Source of the DNA: Pseudomonas gingeri | Lineage (GTDB): Bacteria; Pseudomonadota; Gammaproteobacteria; Pseudomonadales; Pseudomonadaceae | Length of the DNA stretch: 64,000 nt | Reading direction: 5' to 3' | NCBI RefSeq assembly: GCF_013385425.1 | Contig: NZ_JACAQA010000005.1 | Coordinates: 518,652 to 582,651 of the forward strand | In this document: piece after piece, positions 53,002 through 60,880 of the stretch | Layout: every line of letters begins with the position of its first letter | Numbering within the stretch: position 1 is the stretch's first letter | The notes under the pieces: generated by a model | The model's database searches: none | Told to the model about the DNA's origin: nothing | The model's input: the letters and a program-made list of their open reading frames with translations, nothing else | Position numbers and translations under genes: made by a program

Positions 53002-54180
53002 TCAGCGTCGCACCAGGGCCACCCCGGGCGCTGCGGCCGCCACCGGCCGCAACACCACCAGTCCCGCCAGTACCAGGCCGCTGCCCGCCACGATCAAGGC
53101 CGGTTGCAGGCCACCGCTGAAGTGGCTGCTCAAGGCCGCGAGCAACGGCCCGCAGAGCTGGCCGATGGCGAAACAGGCGGTCAGCCACCCGGCATTGCGA
53201 TGGGTGGCGTGCGGCGCCAGTTCCCGCGAGCGCTGCATGACCAACTGCATGCAGGCCAGGAACGGCGTACCGCAGAGAATCACCCCCAGCACCAGCCCCA
53301 GGCCGCTCGACAACAGGCAGGCGAAGACCCCGGCGGCCTGCAGCCAGAGCGTCACCATCAACCAGCGACGGGTACTGTCGGGTTTGGCGCGCCGCAGGCT
53401 CACCAGCACCACGCCAAGGGCCGCGACCAAGCCGAAGCCGGGCCAGAACAGATCGGCCTGCCATTGCCCGTGGAAGCGCGCACTGGCCATCTGCGAAAGA
53501 AAGGTCGCCGGAATGATGTAGCCCAGGCCGTACAAGGCATAGACCAGGCCCAGATGACCGATGGATTGCTGTTCTGTGTCCACGATCACGGGTGCGGCTG
53601 TGGTTGTGGCCACGGGTGTGGCGCTCGGCAGCGGCAGGAAGGGCAGGATCAACAGCAACATCAGCAGGCCGACGCCGGCGTACACCAGCCACAGGGTCGA
53701 CGAATTCTCTCCCAGCAGGTTCGAGCCCAGCGCCAGCAAGCCGGTGAGCACGATGCCCAGGCCGGGACCGGCAAACACCCAGGCACCCAGGCGTGGACGG
53801 CCGACGGCATGGGCCAGCGGCTGGCTCAGGCTGGTGATCATGACCACTACCCAGGCACTTGCCACCCCGGTGCCGAAGCGCAACAGCCAGTGTGACCAGA
53901 ACCCATGGGCCCAGTACGAGGCCAGGGTCAACAGCACGCATAACCACAGGCCGGCGAGCAGGCGCAGGCGGACATGGTGCGCGCGCCGGGCGAACATGGC
54001 GTCCACCGCGCCCAGCAGGTAGCCCAGGTAATTGGCGGCGGCGATCAGGCCGCCGGCGGTCAGGTCGATCTGGCCTTCGCTGATCAGGTGCGGCAGTTGC
54101 GGGGTCAGGGCAAAGCGGCCCACCCCCATGGCCATCATCAGGGCGATAAAGCAGGCGGTTAAACGAATCAGAGGTGACAT
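53002..54180 (-). CDS. YbfB/YjiJ-family MFS transporter
   Basis: This 392-residue, twelve-helix protein has the YbfB/YjiJ start AMGVGRFALTPQLPHLISEG and GGLIAAANYLGYLLGA. The middle has GHLGLVYALYGLGYIIPATFLSQMA. Members of this family are uncharacterised exporters. It is divergent from a LysR gene with 103 bases between the starts, so it is the likely target of that regulator. Confidence 0.87.
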   Translation of the reverse strand: MSPLIRLTACFIALMMAMGVGRFALTPQLPHLISEGQIDLTAGGLIAAANYLGYLLGAVDAMFARRAHHVRLRLLAGLWLCVLLTLASYWAHGFWSHWLLRFGTGVASAWVVVMITSLSQPLAHAVGRPRLGAWVFAGPGLGIVLTGLLALGSNLLGENSSTLWLVYAGVGLLMLLLILPFLPLPSATPVATTTAAPVIVDTEQQSIGHLGLVYALYGLGYIIPATFLSQMASARFHGQWQADLFWPGFGLVAALGVVLVSLRRAKPDSTRRWLMVTLWLQAAGVFACLLSSGLGLVLGVILCGTPFLACMQLVMQRSRELAPHATHRNAGWLTACFAIGQLCGPLLAALSSHFSGGLQPALIVAGSGLVLAGLVVLRPVAAAAPGVALVRR

Positions 54181-54283
54181 GGCGTCATTTCCCGGCAGAG
54201 GACTATGACCGTCAGGCTAGGATCGATTGACTTTCTTTAAAAATGAATAATAGTGAGTAACTTGTTCAGTTTTGGAGAGGGTC

Positions 54284-55186
54284 ATGGAGTTCAGCCAATT
54301 GCGGATCTTCCACGCGGTCGCCGAGGAGGGTTCCATCACTCGCGCCGCCGAGCGCCTGCACCGGGTGCCGTCGAACCTGTCCACGCGCATCAGGCAGCTC
54401 GAGGAGCAATTGGGGGTCGAACTGTTCCTGCGTGAACGTCAGCGCCTGCAACTGTCTCCGGCCGGCAAGGTCCTGCTCGATTACTCGAACCGGCTGTTTT
54501 CGCTGCATGACGAGGCCCAGGCTGCCGTGCGTGGCGGGCAACCGGCGGGGGACTTCGTGCTGGGCACCATGTACAGCACCGCGGCGATTTACCTGCCGTC
54601 GATGCTGGCGCGTTATCACCGCACCTATCCCGAAGTGAACCTGCAGGTGCAGTCCGCGCCCAGCGGCGAATTACTCGAAGGGCTGGTCTCCGGGCGCCTG
54701 GATGCCGCCCTGGTGGATGGCCCGCTGCAGTTGGCGGGGCTCGACGGCCTTGCATTCTGCGATGAAACCCTGGTGCTGATCGCACCGGCCGATCACCCGC
54801 CGGTGCGCAGTGCCCTGGAAGTACAGGGGCAGCCGGTTTTCACCTTTCGCCGCGGCTGTGCCTACCGCCTGCGCCTGGAGGCCTGGTTCGGCCACTATCA
54901 CGCGGCCATGGGCCGGGCCATCGAGATCGAGTCCTATCCCGGAATGCTCGCCTGTGTCACCGCCGGCTCCGGCGTGGCGATGATGTCCGAGTCGATGCTG
55001 GCCAGCCTGCCCGGGCGGGAAAGCGTGTCGGTGCATCGGCTGGTCGAGCCTTTTGCCAGCGCCACCACCTGGCTGATGTGGCGCAAAGGCATGGTCGGCG
55101 CCAACCTGGCGGCCTGGATCGAGCTGCAGAAAAGCGCCTTGCTGCCCCTGGCGGACAGTGCCGAAGGGCTCCGCGCGTCGGCTTGA
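54284..55186 (+). CDS. LysR-family regulator (PtrR-like)
   Basis: This 300-residue protein begins MEFSQLRIFHAVAEEGSITR with recognition helix RVPSNLSTRIRQLEEQLG, a sequence pattern like PtrR, the putrescine-utilisation regulator. The effector domain follows from GDFVLGTMYSTAAIYLP. It probably controls the divergent MFS gene. By order it is the counterpart of P. aeruginosa PA1413. The ATG at 54284 follows GGAGAGGG. Confidence 0.85.
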   Translation: MEFSQLRIFHAVAEEGSITRAAERLHRVPSNLSTRIRQLEEQLGVELFLRERQRLQLSPAGKVLLDYSNRLFSLHDEAQAAVRGGQPAGDFVLGTMYSTAAIYLPSMLARYHRTYPEVNLQVQSAPSGELLEGLVSGRLDAALVDGPLQLAGLDGLAFCDETLVLIAPADHPPVRSALEVQGQPVFTFRRGCAYRLRLEAWFGHYHAAMGRAIEIESYPGMLACVTAGSGVAMMSESMLASLPGRESVSVHRLVEPFASATTWLMWRKGMVGANLAAWIELQKSALLPLADSAEGLRASA

Positions 55187-55197
55187 AGCGTTTTGCC

Positions 55198-55211
55198 ATG
55201 ATTTAAATCAA
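55198..55211. promoter_or_regulatory. ANR/FNR-type box
   Basis: ATGATTTAAATCAA differs from the ANR consensus TTGAT-N4-ATCAA in one base. A TATGAT at 55253-55258 would serve as the -10 element, placing the box near -60, a position used for class I activation. The small gene at 55313 is the likely target, giving induction at low oxygen. Confidence 0.65.
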
Positions 55212-55312
55212 AGATCCTGCTGCAAGGGACAGCATTGCGTAGGACTTAGGGCTATGATCTGTGTGAAGCGGCTACAGAATCCCGTCGCTCGCATTACCCT
55301 GAAGGGGGCTAT

Positions 55313-55438
55313 ATGAAAGACAAACTGCAAACCTGGCTCCATGACCTCGGTGTTGCCCTGGGTCTGATCGAACCGCCACTGCAGCCGGTACCTATTCGTA
55401 CCGACGATGATCGCCGTCGCCGCCAGCCGCGTCGCTAA
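55313..55438 (+). CDS. PA1414-family small protein / possible SicX-type RNA locus
   Basis: AGGGGG precedes an ATG that opens a 41-codon frame: DKLQTWLHDLGVALGLIEPP, then a proline/basic tail with DDDRRRRQPRR. This looks like the PA1414 family as I recall it, and the gene order around it (LysR before; SSS, NCS1, NTF2-like, guanidinobutyrase and LysR after) matches PA1413-PA1422. In P. aeruginosa this locus produces the oxygen-responsive small RNA SicX, so the RNA may be the active product. An ANR box lies upstream. No clear terminator was found. Confidence 0.65.
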   Translation: MKDKLQTWLHDLGVALGLIEPPLQPVPIRTDDDRRRRQPRR

Positions 55439-55495
55439 GCGCCCACGGGCCGGCAACAGGGTTCAGCGCTCTTCGCCGTGCCGTGTTGGCGAAGT

Positions 55496-55747
55496 TCAGT
55501 GCCTGGCGATTTTCTCCAGGAAACGACTCAAGTCGTTGACCGTGACCGCTTCCTTGAGCAAGCGGTCTTCCTCTTCGGTAAACGCCGTCAGATCAAACTC
55601 ATCTTCAAGATGGAACATCAGGTCTTCAATGTCCTGGGTGTCGAATCCTAATCCCTGCAAACTCTGATCGTCAGCGAACGCCTGGTGGTCGTCGAGCCGT
55701 TGGCTGACGAAATCATGCACGCTCTTGCGAATATCGGCTCTTTTCAT
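55496..55747 (-). CDS. Acyl-carrier-like protein lacking the attachment serine
   Basis: This 83-residue, four-helix protein aligns with acyl carrier protein: LGFDTQDIEDLMFHLEDEFD stands where AcpP has [20 protein letters not shown], and the final helix is VNDLSRFLEKI. The phosphopantetheine serine is replaced by Thr37, so normal loading is unlikely. It overlaps the upstream carrier-like gene by 4 bases and is translated after it. Partner enzymes are not in the window. Confidence 0.75.
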   Translation of the reverse strand: MKRADIRKSVHDFVSQRLDDHQAFADDQSLQGLGFDTQDIEDLMFHLEDEFDLTAFTEEEDRLLKEAVTVNDLSRFLEKIARH

Positions 55748-56058
55748 GCGCCCGGTCTCCCCGGTTGCCTTTGCGGCAAGGGCCGCGGGAGTGTGCCTGG
55801 GGGAGGGAATCCGGCGGGTTCGGCGGGCCGGGTTTTTTCATAGATAAATCGACTGAGATCGCCAAGGGTGGTGATGCCTATCAGGTCGCGGTTCAGATCC
55901 AGCCGCACATCGAACAGGCACTCAAGGTTGTGGAACAACTCGACGAGATCAAGGGAACAGGTGTTGTCCGTGGCCTTTGACGGATCTTGCGACCATTTCA
56001 GCGACAGTTGTTCTTCAATGGAATGGCAGATTTGCTGATGAATCTCGAGTCTGTTCAT
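55744..56058 (-). CDS. Acyl-carrier-like protein
   Basis: This 104-residue protein has a carrier-protein core: TCSLDLVELFHNLECLFDVR with Ser35 at the phosphopantetheine position (Cys in place of the usual Asp before it), and a last helix LGDLSRFIYE. A proline/arginine-rich tail of about 25 residues follows, which is unusual for carriers. It is the first gene of a two-gene unit with the Thr-variant protein. No synthase, ligase or transferase lies nearby. Confidence 0.75.
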   Translation of the reverse strand: MNRLEIHQQICHSIEEQLSLKWSQDPSKATDNTCSLDLVELFHNLECLFDVRLDLNRDLIGITTLGDLSRFIYEKTRPAEPAGFPPPGTLPRPLPQRQPGRPGA

Positions 56059-56265
56059 AAGAGCCTCGAAGAAGGGTTTCTTATTGTTCGACCCTTTCCT
56101 GGGGCATTGCGATAGTGGCCAAACTACGACACCCGCGATCCTTGTACCTTCCGGTTAATCAAAAAGGTAGTCGCTATAGGCCAGTACAGCACAAGTTTTG
56201 CGCGGGACCTGACCGTTCATCTCCCTGAGCGTGCGCAGGGCGGTCAATGGGGGAAGGCGGCAGGC

Positions 56266-56300
56266 AAAAAAAACGGGTGCGACAACCGACGTCGCACCCG
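56266..56300 (-). terminator. Rho-independent terminator of the SSS transporter gene
   Basis: On the minus strand CGGGTGCGAC and GTCGCACCCG form a perfect 10-bp stem with a 7-base loop, followed by eight T residues, 18 bases after the stop. Confidence 0.9.
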
Positions 56301-56317
56301 CTGAAGTAACCGCGGTA

Positions 56318-57697
56318 TCAGATGGCGCTGGCGACGCCGGCCGGGCGCGGAGACAACAGGCTGACCACGACGAAGCTGATCAGGCCGATGGCCAGGCTGT
56401 AGTAGATCGGGGTATTGGCGTCCAGGCCGTCCTTGATCATGAACACCAGGGCGGTGATGAAGCCCAGGGCCATGCTGGTAATGGCGCCGCTGGTGGTGGC
56501 GGGCTTCCAGAAGATTGCGCCGATCAGCGGAATCAGCATGCCGCCCACCAGCAGGTTGTAGGCCAGGGTCAGGGCGCTGATCACGTCGCTGACCACCAGG
56601 GCGATACCCAGCACGACGATCCCGGTCAGGCAGGTGAACAGGCGGTTGATCCCCAGGCTCGACTGCTTGCCGCCGCGCAGTTTCGGCAGTAGGTCTTCGG
56701 TCAGCACGGTGGAGGCGGCCAGCAGGCCGGCACTGGCGGTGGACATCATGGCCGCCAGGGCCGCGGCGATCACCAGGCCACGAATGCCATCGGGCAGCGA
56801 CTGTTTGACGATGGCGGCAAAGGCATTGTTGACGTTGGCCAGGTCGGGAATCAGCACATGGGCGGCCATGCCGATCAGGGCACAGGCCAGGCCGTAGGCG
56901 ATACAGTAGACCCCGGCGACGCTGCCGGCATACTTCGCGACTTTCTCGTCCTTGGCGGTGAACACCCGTTGCCAGATGTCCTGGCCGATCAGGATGCCGA
57001 AGAAGTAGATCAGGAAGTAGGTGATGATGGTGTCCCAGCCGATGGTGGTGAAGCTGAAGCTGCTCGCCGGCAGCTTGCTCACCAGTTGGTCCCAGCCGCC
57101 GACGCGGTAGAGGCAGATCGGCAACAGGATGAACATCAGGCCCACGGTCTTGATGACGAACTGGACGATATCGGTCAGGGTCAGCGACCACATGCCGCCG
57201 ATGGTCGAGTAGACCACCACCACGCCGCCGCCCAGCAGTACCGAGAGCCAGAACGGCAGGTTGAACAGCACTTGCAGCACGGTGCCGATGGCGAGGATCG
57301 AGGTCACACCGATCATCAGCGCGTAGGCCAGCATGATCACCGCGCTGGCCTGACGGGCCATGGGGTTGTAGCGCTTCTCCAGGACCTGGGTCACGGTGAA
57401 GATCTTCAGTTTAAGCAGCGGTTTGGCGAGGAACAGGTTCAGCGCGATGATGCCGAAACCCAGGGCCGCGCAGAGCCAGAAGCCGGAAATGCCGTGGACA
57501 TAGCCCAGGCGCACGGTGCCGACGGTGGAGGCACCGCCCAGTACCGTGGCGGCCATGGTGCCCATATACAGCGTCGGGCCCAGGTTGCGTCCGGCCACCA
57601 GGTAGTCTTCGTGGGTCTTGGCCTTGCGCATGCCGTAGTAACCGAGCACGAGCATGCCAGCGGCATAAATGAGTACAACCAATAAATCCAAAGCCAT
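56318..57697 (-). CDS. Sodium:solute symporter (SSS family)
   Basis: This 459-residue, about thirteen-helix protein starts ALDLLVVLIYAAGMLVLGYY with GRNLGPTLYMGTMAATVLGG (first sodium-site helix) and LAAMMSTASAGLLAASTVLT (helix with the conserved serines of the sodium site). It probably imports an amino acid, guanidino compound or carboxylate with sodium. It is the last gene of the gbu-linked minus-strand block and matches P. aeruginosa PA1418. The ATG at 57695-57697 is preferred to the frame start at 57736. Confidence 0.9.
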   Translation of the reverse strand: MALDLLVVLIYAAGMLVLGYYGMRKAKTHEDYLVAGRNLGPTLYMGTMAATVLGGASTVGTVRLGYVHGISGFWLCAALGFGIIALNLFLAKPLLKLKIFTVTQVLEKRYNPMARQASAVIMLAYALMIGVTSILAIGTVLQVLFNLPFWLSVLLGGGVVVVYSTIGGMWSLTLTDIVQFVIKTVGLMFILLPICLYRVGGWDQLVSKLPASSFSFTTIGWDTIITYFLIYFFGILIGQDIWQRVFTAKDEKVAKYAGSVAGVYCIAYGLACALIGMAAHVLIPDLANVNNAFAAIVKQSLPDGIRGLVIAAALAAMMSTASAGLLAASTVLTEDLLPKLRGGKQSSLGINRLFTCLTGIVVLGIALVVSDVISALTLAYNLLVGGMLIPLIGAIFWKPATTSGAITSMALGFITALVFMIKDGLDANTPIYYSLAIGLISFVVVSLLSPRPAGVASAI

Positions 57698-57753
57698 GAC
57701 GGCGTGTCTCCGATTATCTTTTTTATGGTCGAGCAAAGTTCAAGGCACATGCT

Positions 57754-57773
57754 GTGGCGAGGGGGCTCGCCAC
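57754..57773. repeat. REP-like hairpin between two transporter genes
   Basis: GTGGCGAG and CTCGCCAC, a perfect 8-bp inverted repeat with a 4-base loop, follow CTG as in the Pseudomonas CTGTGGCGAGGGGGCT REP type. Only half an element remains. It could act as an mRNA barrier between the NCS1 and SSS genes. Confidence 0.6.
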
Positions 57774-57780
57774 GGCAGTA

Positions 57781-59289
57781 TCAGGCCGCCTGGCGCATCC
57801 CGGGCTTCAATGTTTTGCCATCCCGGCTGCGCGCATCCTGCGGTCCATAAACCTCTGCCGTCTCCGGGAACAGGCTGAGCAGCGCCAGGTACATCAGCGA
57901 CGCCAGCCCGAGGGTGATCGGCAGGCTGATGTCGATGCCGTCGGCCAGGTTGCCCAGCGGGCCGACGAACTGCCCCGGCAGGTTGACGAAGCACAGGCCC
58001 ACCAGCGCGCTGGGGATCCAGGCGCCCAGGCCGCGCCAGTTCCAGCCGTGGCTGAACCAGTAGCGCCCGCCGGTTTCGCCGCGGGTGAAGACTTGCAGGT
58101 CATCCGGGCAGTAGTAACCACGACGTACCAGCAGGCCGATGATCATGATCACCATCCACGGGGTGGTGCAGGTGATGATCAGCACGGCGAAGGTCGACAC
58201 GCTCTGCACCAGGTTCGCCGCGAAGCGTCCGATGAAGATAAAGGCAATCGACAGCACGCCGATCAGCAGGGTCGCCTTGACCCGCGACAGCAGTCGTGGG
58301 AACACGCTGGACATGTCCAGTCCGGTGCCATACAGCGAGGTGGTGCCGGTGGACATGCCACCGATCACCGCGATCAGGCACACCGGCAGGAAGAACCAGG
58401 TCGGCGAGACGGCCAGCAGGCCGCCGACATAGTTGTTCGCGGTGATGTAGTCCGGTGCCTTGATCGCCACGATGGTCGCGGTGGCCAGGCCAAACAGGAA
58501 GGGGATCAAGGTGGCGATCTGCGCGGCGATCACCGCCAGCATGATCCGGACTTTCGAGGTTTCGCGGGGGATATAACGCGACCAGTCGCCGAGAAACGCC
58601 CCGAAGGAAATCGGGTTGCTCATGGCCACCAGCGCGGCGCCGATAAAGGCCGCCCAGAAACCGGCCTGACCCATCGCCACGGTTCCGGCGAAGTGACTGT
58701 CGAAGGCCGGTGCAAAGGCAAAGATCCCCAGCAGGAACAACAGGCTTGCGGCCCATACGGCGATGCGGTTGACCCACAGCATGAAGCGGAAGCCGTAGAT
58801 GCATACCGTCAGCACCAGGATCGCGAACAGGCCGTAGGCCAGGCCCAGGGTCAGGTCGGTTTCCGGCATGTCGACCAGCCGCTTGGCGCCGCCGATCAGG
58901 GCATCCCCCGAGCTCCACACCGAGAGCGAGAAGAACGCGATGGCGGTCAACAGCGACAGGAACGAGCCGACGATCCGCCCGTGCACACCGAAGTGCGCCC
59001 CGGAGGACACGGCGTTGTTGGTGCCATTGATCGGACCGAACAGGCCCATGGGCGCGAGGATCAGCGCGCCTAGCACCACGCCCAGGACGATCGCCCAGAC
59101 ACCGGCCTGGAAGGACAGGCCGAAGAGCACCGGGAAACTGCCGAGCACGGCGGTGGCAAAGGTATTCGCACCGCCGAAGATCAGGCGAAACAGGTCGCTG
59201 GGTCGGGCATCGCGTTCGTGGTCGGGGATCTGTTCGACCCCGTTGGTTTCAATGCTGCCAAGGCTTTTTTCATTGTTGTTTTTATTCAT
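57781..59289 (-). CDS. NCS1-family permease (cytosine/purine type)
   Basis: This 502-residue, twelve-helix transporter carries NCS1 features: IFGGANTFATAVLGSFPVLF (helix 1), PMGLFGPINGTNNAVSSGAH, MSNPISFGAFLGDWSRYIP and TCTTPWMVIMIIGLLVRRGY. The family imports nucleobases and related compounds with protons or sodium. In the gbu context (as PA1419) it may carry a guanidino compound, which is inference. The ATG at 59287-59289 follows GGAG by about 6 bases. Confidence 0.9.
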   Translation of the reverse strand: MNKNNNEKSLGSIETNGVEQIPDHERDARPSDLFRLIFGGANTFATAVLGSFPVLFGLSFQAGVWAIVLGVVLGALILAPMGLFGPINGTNNAVSSGAHFGVHGRIVGSFLSLLTAIAFFSLSVWSSGDALIGGAKRLVDMPETDLTLGLAYGLFAILVLTVCIYGFRFMLWVNRIAVWAASLLFLLGIFAFAPAFDSHFAGTVAMGQAGFWAAFIGAALVAMSNPISFGAFLGDWSRYIPRETSKVRIMLAVIAAQIATLIPFLFGLATATIVAIKAPDYITANNYVGGLLAVSPTWFFLPVCLIAVIGGMSTGTTSLYGTGLDMSSVFPRLLSRVKATLLIGVLSIAFIFIGRFAANLVQSVSTFAVLIITCTTPWMVIMIIGLLVRRGYYCPDDLQVFTRGETGGRYWFSHGWNWRGLGAWIPSALVGLCFVNLPGQFVGPLGNLADGIDISLPITLGLASLMYLALLSLFPETAEVYGPQDARSRDGKTLKPGMRQAA

Positions 59290-59310
59290 GATCGCTCCGA
59301 TCACTGCGGT

Positions 59311-59331
59311 GCCCTCGTCTTCCGCGAGGGC
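59311..59331. other. Hairpin between the NTF2-like and NCS1 genes
   Basis: GCCCTCG and CGAGGGC form a 7-bp stem with a 7-base loop. With no T run it is more likely an RNA processing or stability element than a terminator; it could let the two genes differ in expression. Confidence 0.4.
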
Positions 59332-59343
59332 TACCGGGGTTGG

Positions 59344-59754
59344 CTAAGGGGAGGGCATTCCCTGGGGTTTTGCTGACAAATGCTCGTGGCAGGCCAGCCA
59401 TGGGCCTGATTCTCGTTGTTTGCGAAACACAATGGTTTCGCGCTCCTGGCTAAAGAGAAGCTCCCCTTGCATGCGCAGCTCGGTGGCCACGTCATGGATG
59501 AAAATCGCCACATCGCCCTGCAGGCTGACGAAAGCGTTGCTCGAGGTGCACGAAATCACCTCGAAGCCGTCCTCCGCCCGCCAGTTGTCCCACAGCGCCT
59601 GATAGGCATCGCGTGACAGCAAGGGCTGTTCGAGGGTGTAGAAAACGAAGCTGGCATCGGCGCTGAAGGCGCCGAAGTAGGCTTCGCGATCATTGGCGGC
59701 GAAGGCGGCCACCAGCTCGGCGGCGGCCTCGAGTACCTGGTCACGGTCGTTCAT
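59344..59754 (-). CDS. SnoaL/NTF2-like (DUF4440-type) protein
   Basis: This 136-residue, cone-shaped fold protein has VLEAAAELVAAFAANDREAY, SADASFVFYT, VAIFIHDVATELRMQGE and ERETIVFRKQ. The family includes small isomerases, hydratases and binding proteins with a central pocket. It begins 9 bases after gbuA and so is in that operon (PA1420 position). A role in binding a guanidino intermediate is possible but unproven. Confidence 0.8.
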   Translation of the reverse strand: MNDRDQVLEAAAELVAAFAANDREAYFGAFSADASFVFYTLEQPLLSRDAYQALWDNWRAEDGFEVISCTSSNAFVSLQGDVAIFIHDVATELRMQGELLFSQERETIVFRKQRESGPWLACHEHLSAKPQGMPSP

Positions 59755-59763
59755 GGCGACTCC

Positions 59764-60714
59764 TCAGCGGTGGGCCACGCCGGGCAGTACGCAGAGCATC
59801 TCGTACAGCAGGTTGGCGCCGAGCAGCGAGGTGTTGCCGGTGGTGTCGTAGGGTGGCGAGACTTCCACCAGGTCGCAGCCGACCAGGTCCAGGCCCTGGC
59901 AACCGCGGACGATCTCGATCGCCTGGATGGTGGTCAGGCCGCCGATTTCCGGGGTGCCGGTACCGGGCGCCCAGGCCGGGTCGATGCCGTCGATGTCGAA
60001 GCTCAGGTACACCGGGCCGCCACCGACTTTTTCGCGCACTTCAGCCATCAGCGGGGCGAGGGATTTGTGCCAGCACTCTTCGGCCTGGACCACCCGGAAG
60101 CCCTGCTTGCGGCTCCAGTTGAAGTCTTCGGCGGTGTAGCCCTGGGCGCGCAGGCCGATCTGGACCACCCGGTCGCAGTCCAGCAGGCCTTCTTCCACGG
60201 CGCGGCGGAAGGTGGTGCCGTGGGCGATTTTCTCGCCGAACATGTGATCGTTGACATCGGCGTGGGCGTCGATGTGCACCAGGCCGACCTTGCCGTGCTT
60301 CTTGTGGATGGCCCGCAGGATCGGCAGGGTGATGGTGTGATCGCCGCCCAGGGTCAGTGGGATGACCGGGTGTTCGAGGATGGCATCGTAGGACTCTTCG
60401 ATGATGCGCACGGCGTCCAGCAGGTTGAAGGTGTTGATCGCCACATCACCGATGTCGGCCACCGACAACGAATCGAAGGGCGCGGCACCGGTGGCCATGT
60501 TGTAGGGGCGGATCATCACCGACTCGGCGCGGATTTCCCGCGGGCCGAAACGGGTCCCGGCGCGCAGCGAGGTGCCGATGTCCAGCGGGATGCCGATGAA
60601 CGCGGCGTCGAGGCCGGCGGCCGATTGCAGGTGCGGGAGGCGCATCATGGTGGCGATACCGCCGAAGCGCGGCATTTCGTTACCGCCCAGTGGTTGGTGA
60701 AGAATCTTGTCCAC
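59764..60714 (-). CDS. gbuA: Guanidinobutyrase (agmatinase-family ureohydrolase)
   Basis: This 316-residue ureohydrolase has both manganese-site motifs: H126 in LGGDHTITLP, D149/H151/D153 in IDAHADVND and D240/D242 in LSFDIDGIDPAWAPGTGTPE. It hydrolyses 4-guanidinobutyrate to GABA and urea, part of arginine catabolism through the dehydrogenase/transaminase routes. Choice of GbuA over agmatinase rests on the adjoining LysR gene and on synteny with PA1421-PA1422. The start is GTG with GAGG upstream. Confidence 0.85.
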   Translation of the reverse strand: MDKILHQPLGGNEMPRFGGIATMMRLPHLQSAAGLDAAFIGIPLDIGTSLRAGTRFGPREIRAESVMIRPYNMATGAAPFDSLSVADIGDVAINTFNLLDAVRIIEESYDAILEHPVIPLTLGGDHTITLPILRAIHKKHGKVGLVHIDAHADVNDHMFGEKIAHGTTFRRAVEEGLLDCDRVVQIGLRAQGYTAEDFNWSRKQGFRVVQAEECWHKSLAPLMAEVREKVGGGPVYLSFDIDGIDPAWAPGTGTPEIGGLTTIQAIEIVRGCQGLDLVGCDLVEVSPPYDTTGNTSLLGANLLYEMLCVLPGVAHR

Positions 60715-60798
60715 GGGTAAGCCTCATCATTTATTTTGGTTATCAGGGGGCGATTCTGCGAAAGGCGCCGGGCGGGAAGAATCGCTGACGGCAAATAG

Positions 60799-60822
60799 TT
60801 AGTTCAGATTTTTCTAAACTAA
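60799..60822. promoter_or_regulatory. Probable GbuR operator dyad
   Basis: Arms TTAGTTCAGA and TCTAAACTAA surround TTTT; they are inverse copies with one mismatch. The site lies between the divergent gbuA and gbuR starts and includes a T-N11-A core, as LysR proteins prefer. It is the best operator candidate in this window. Confidence 0.65.
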
Positions 60823-60880
60823 TGGGAAACTGGGCGGACAGAATTGTTTCCGGCAATGCAGACTTTCCCCAGGAACTCCC

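Noticed and set aside
56059-56160. Sigma-54 promoter before the carrier-like genes
   Set aside because: TGGCC and TGC-like pieces occur, but the spacing and the GG/GC elements do not match the consensus.
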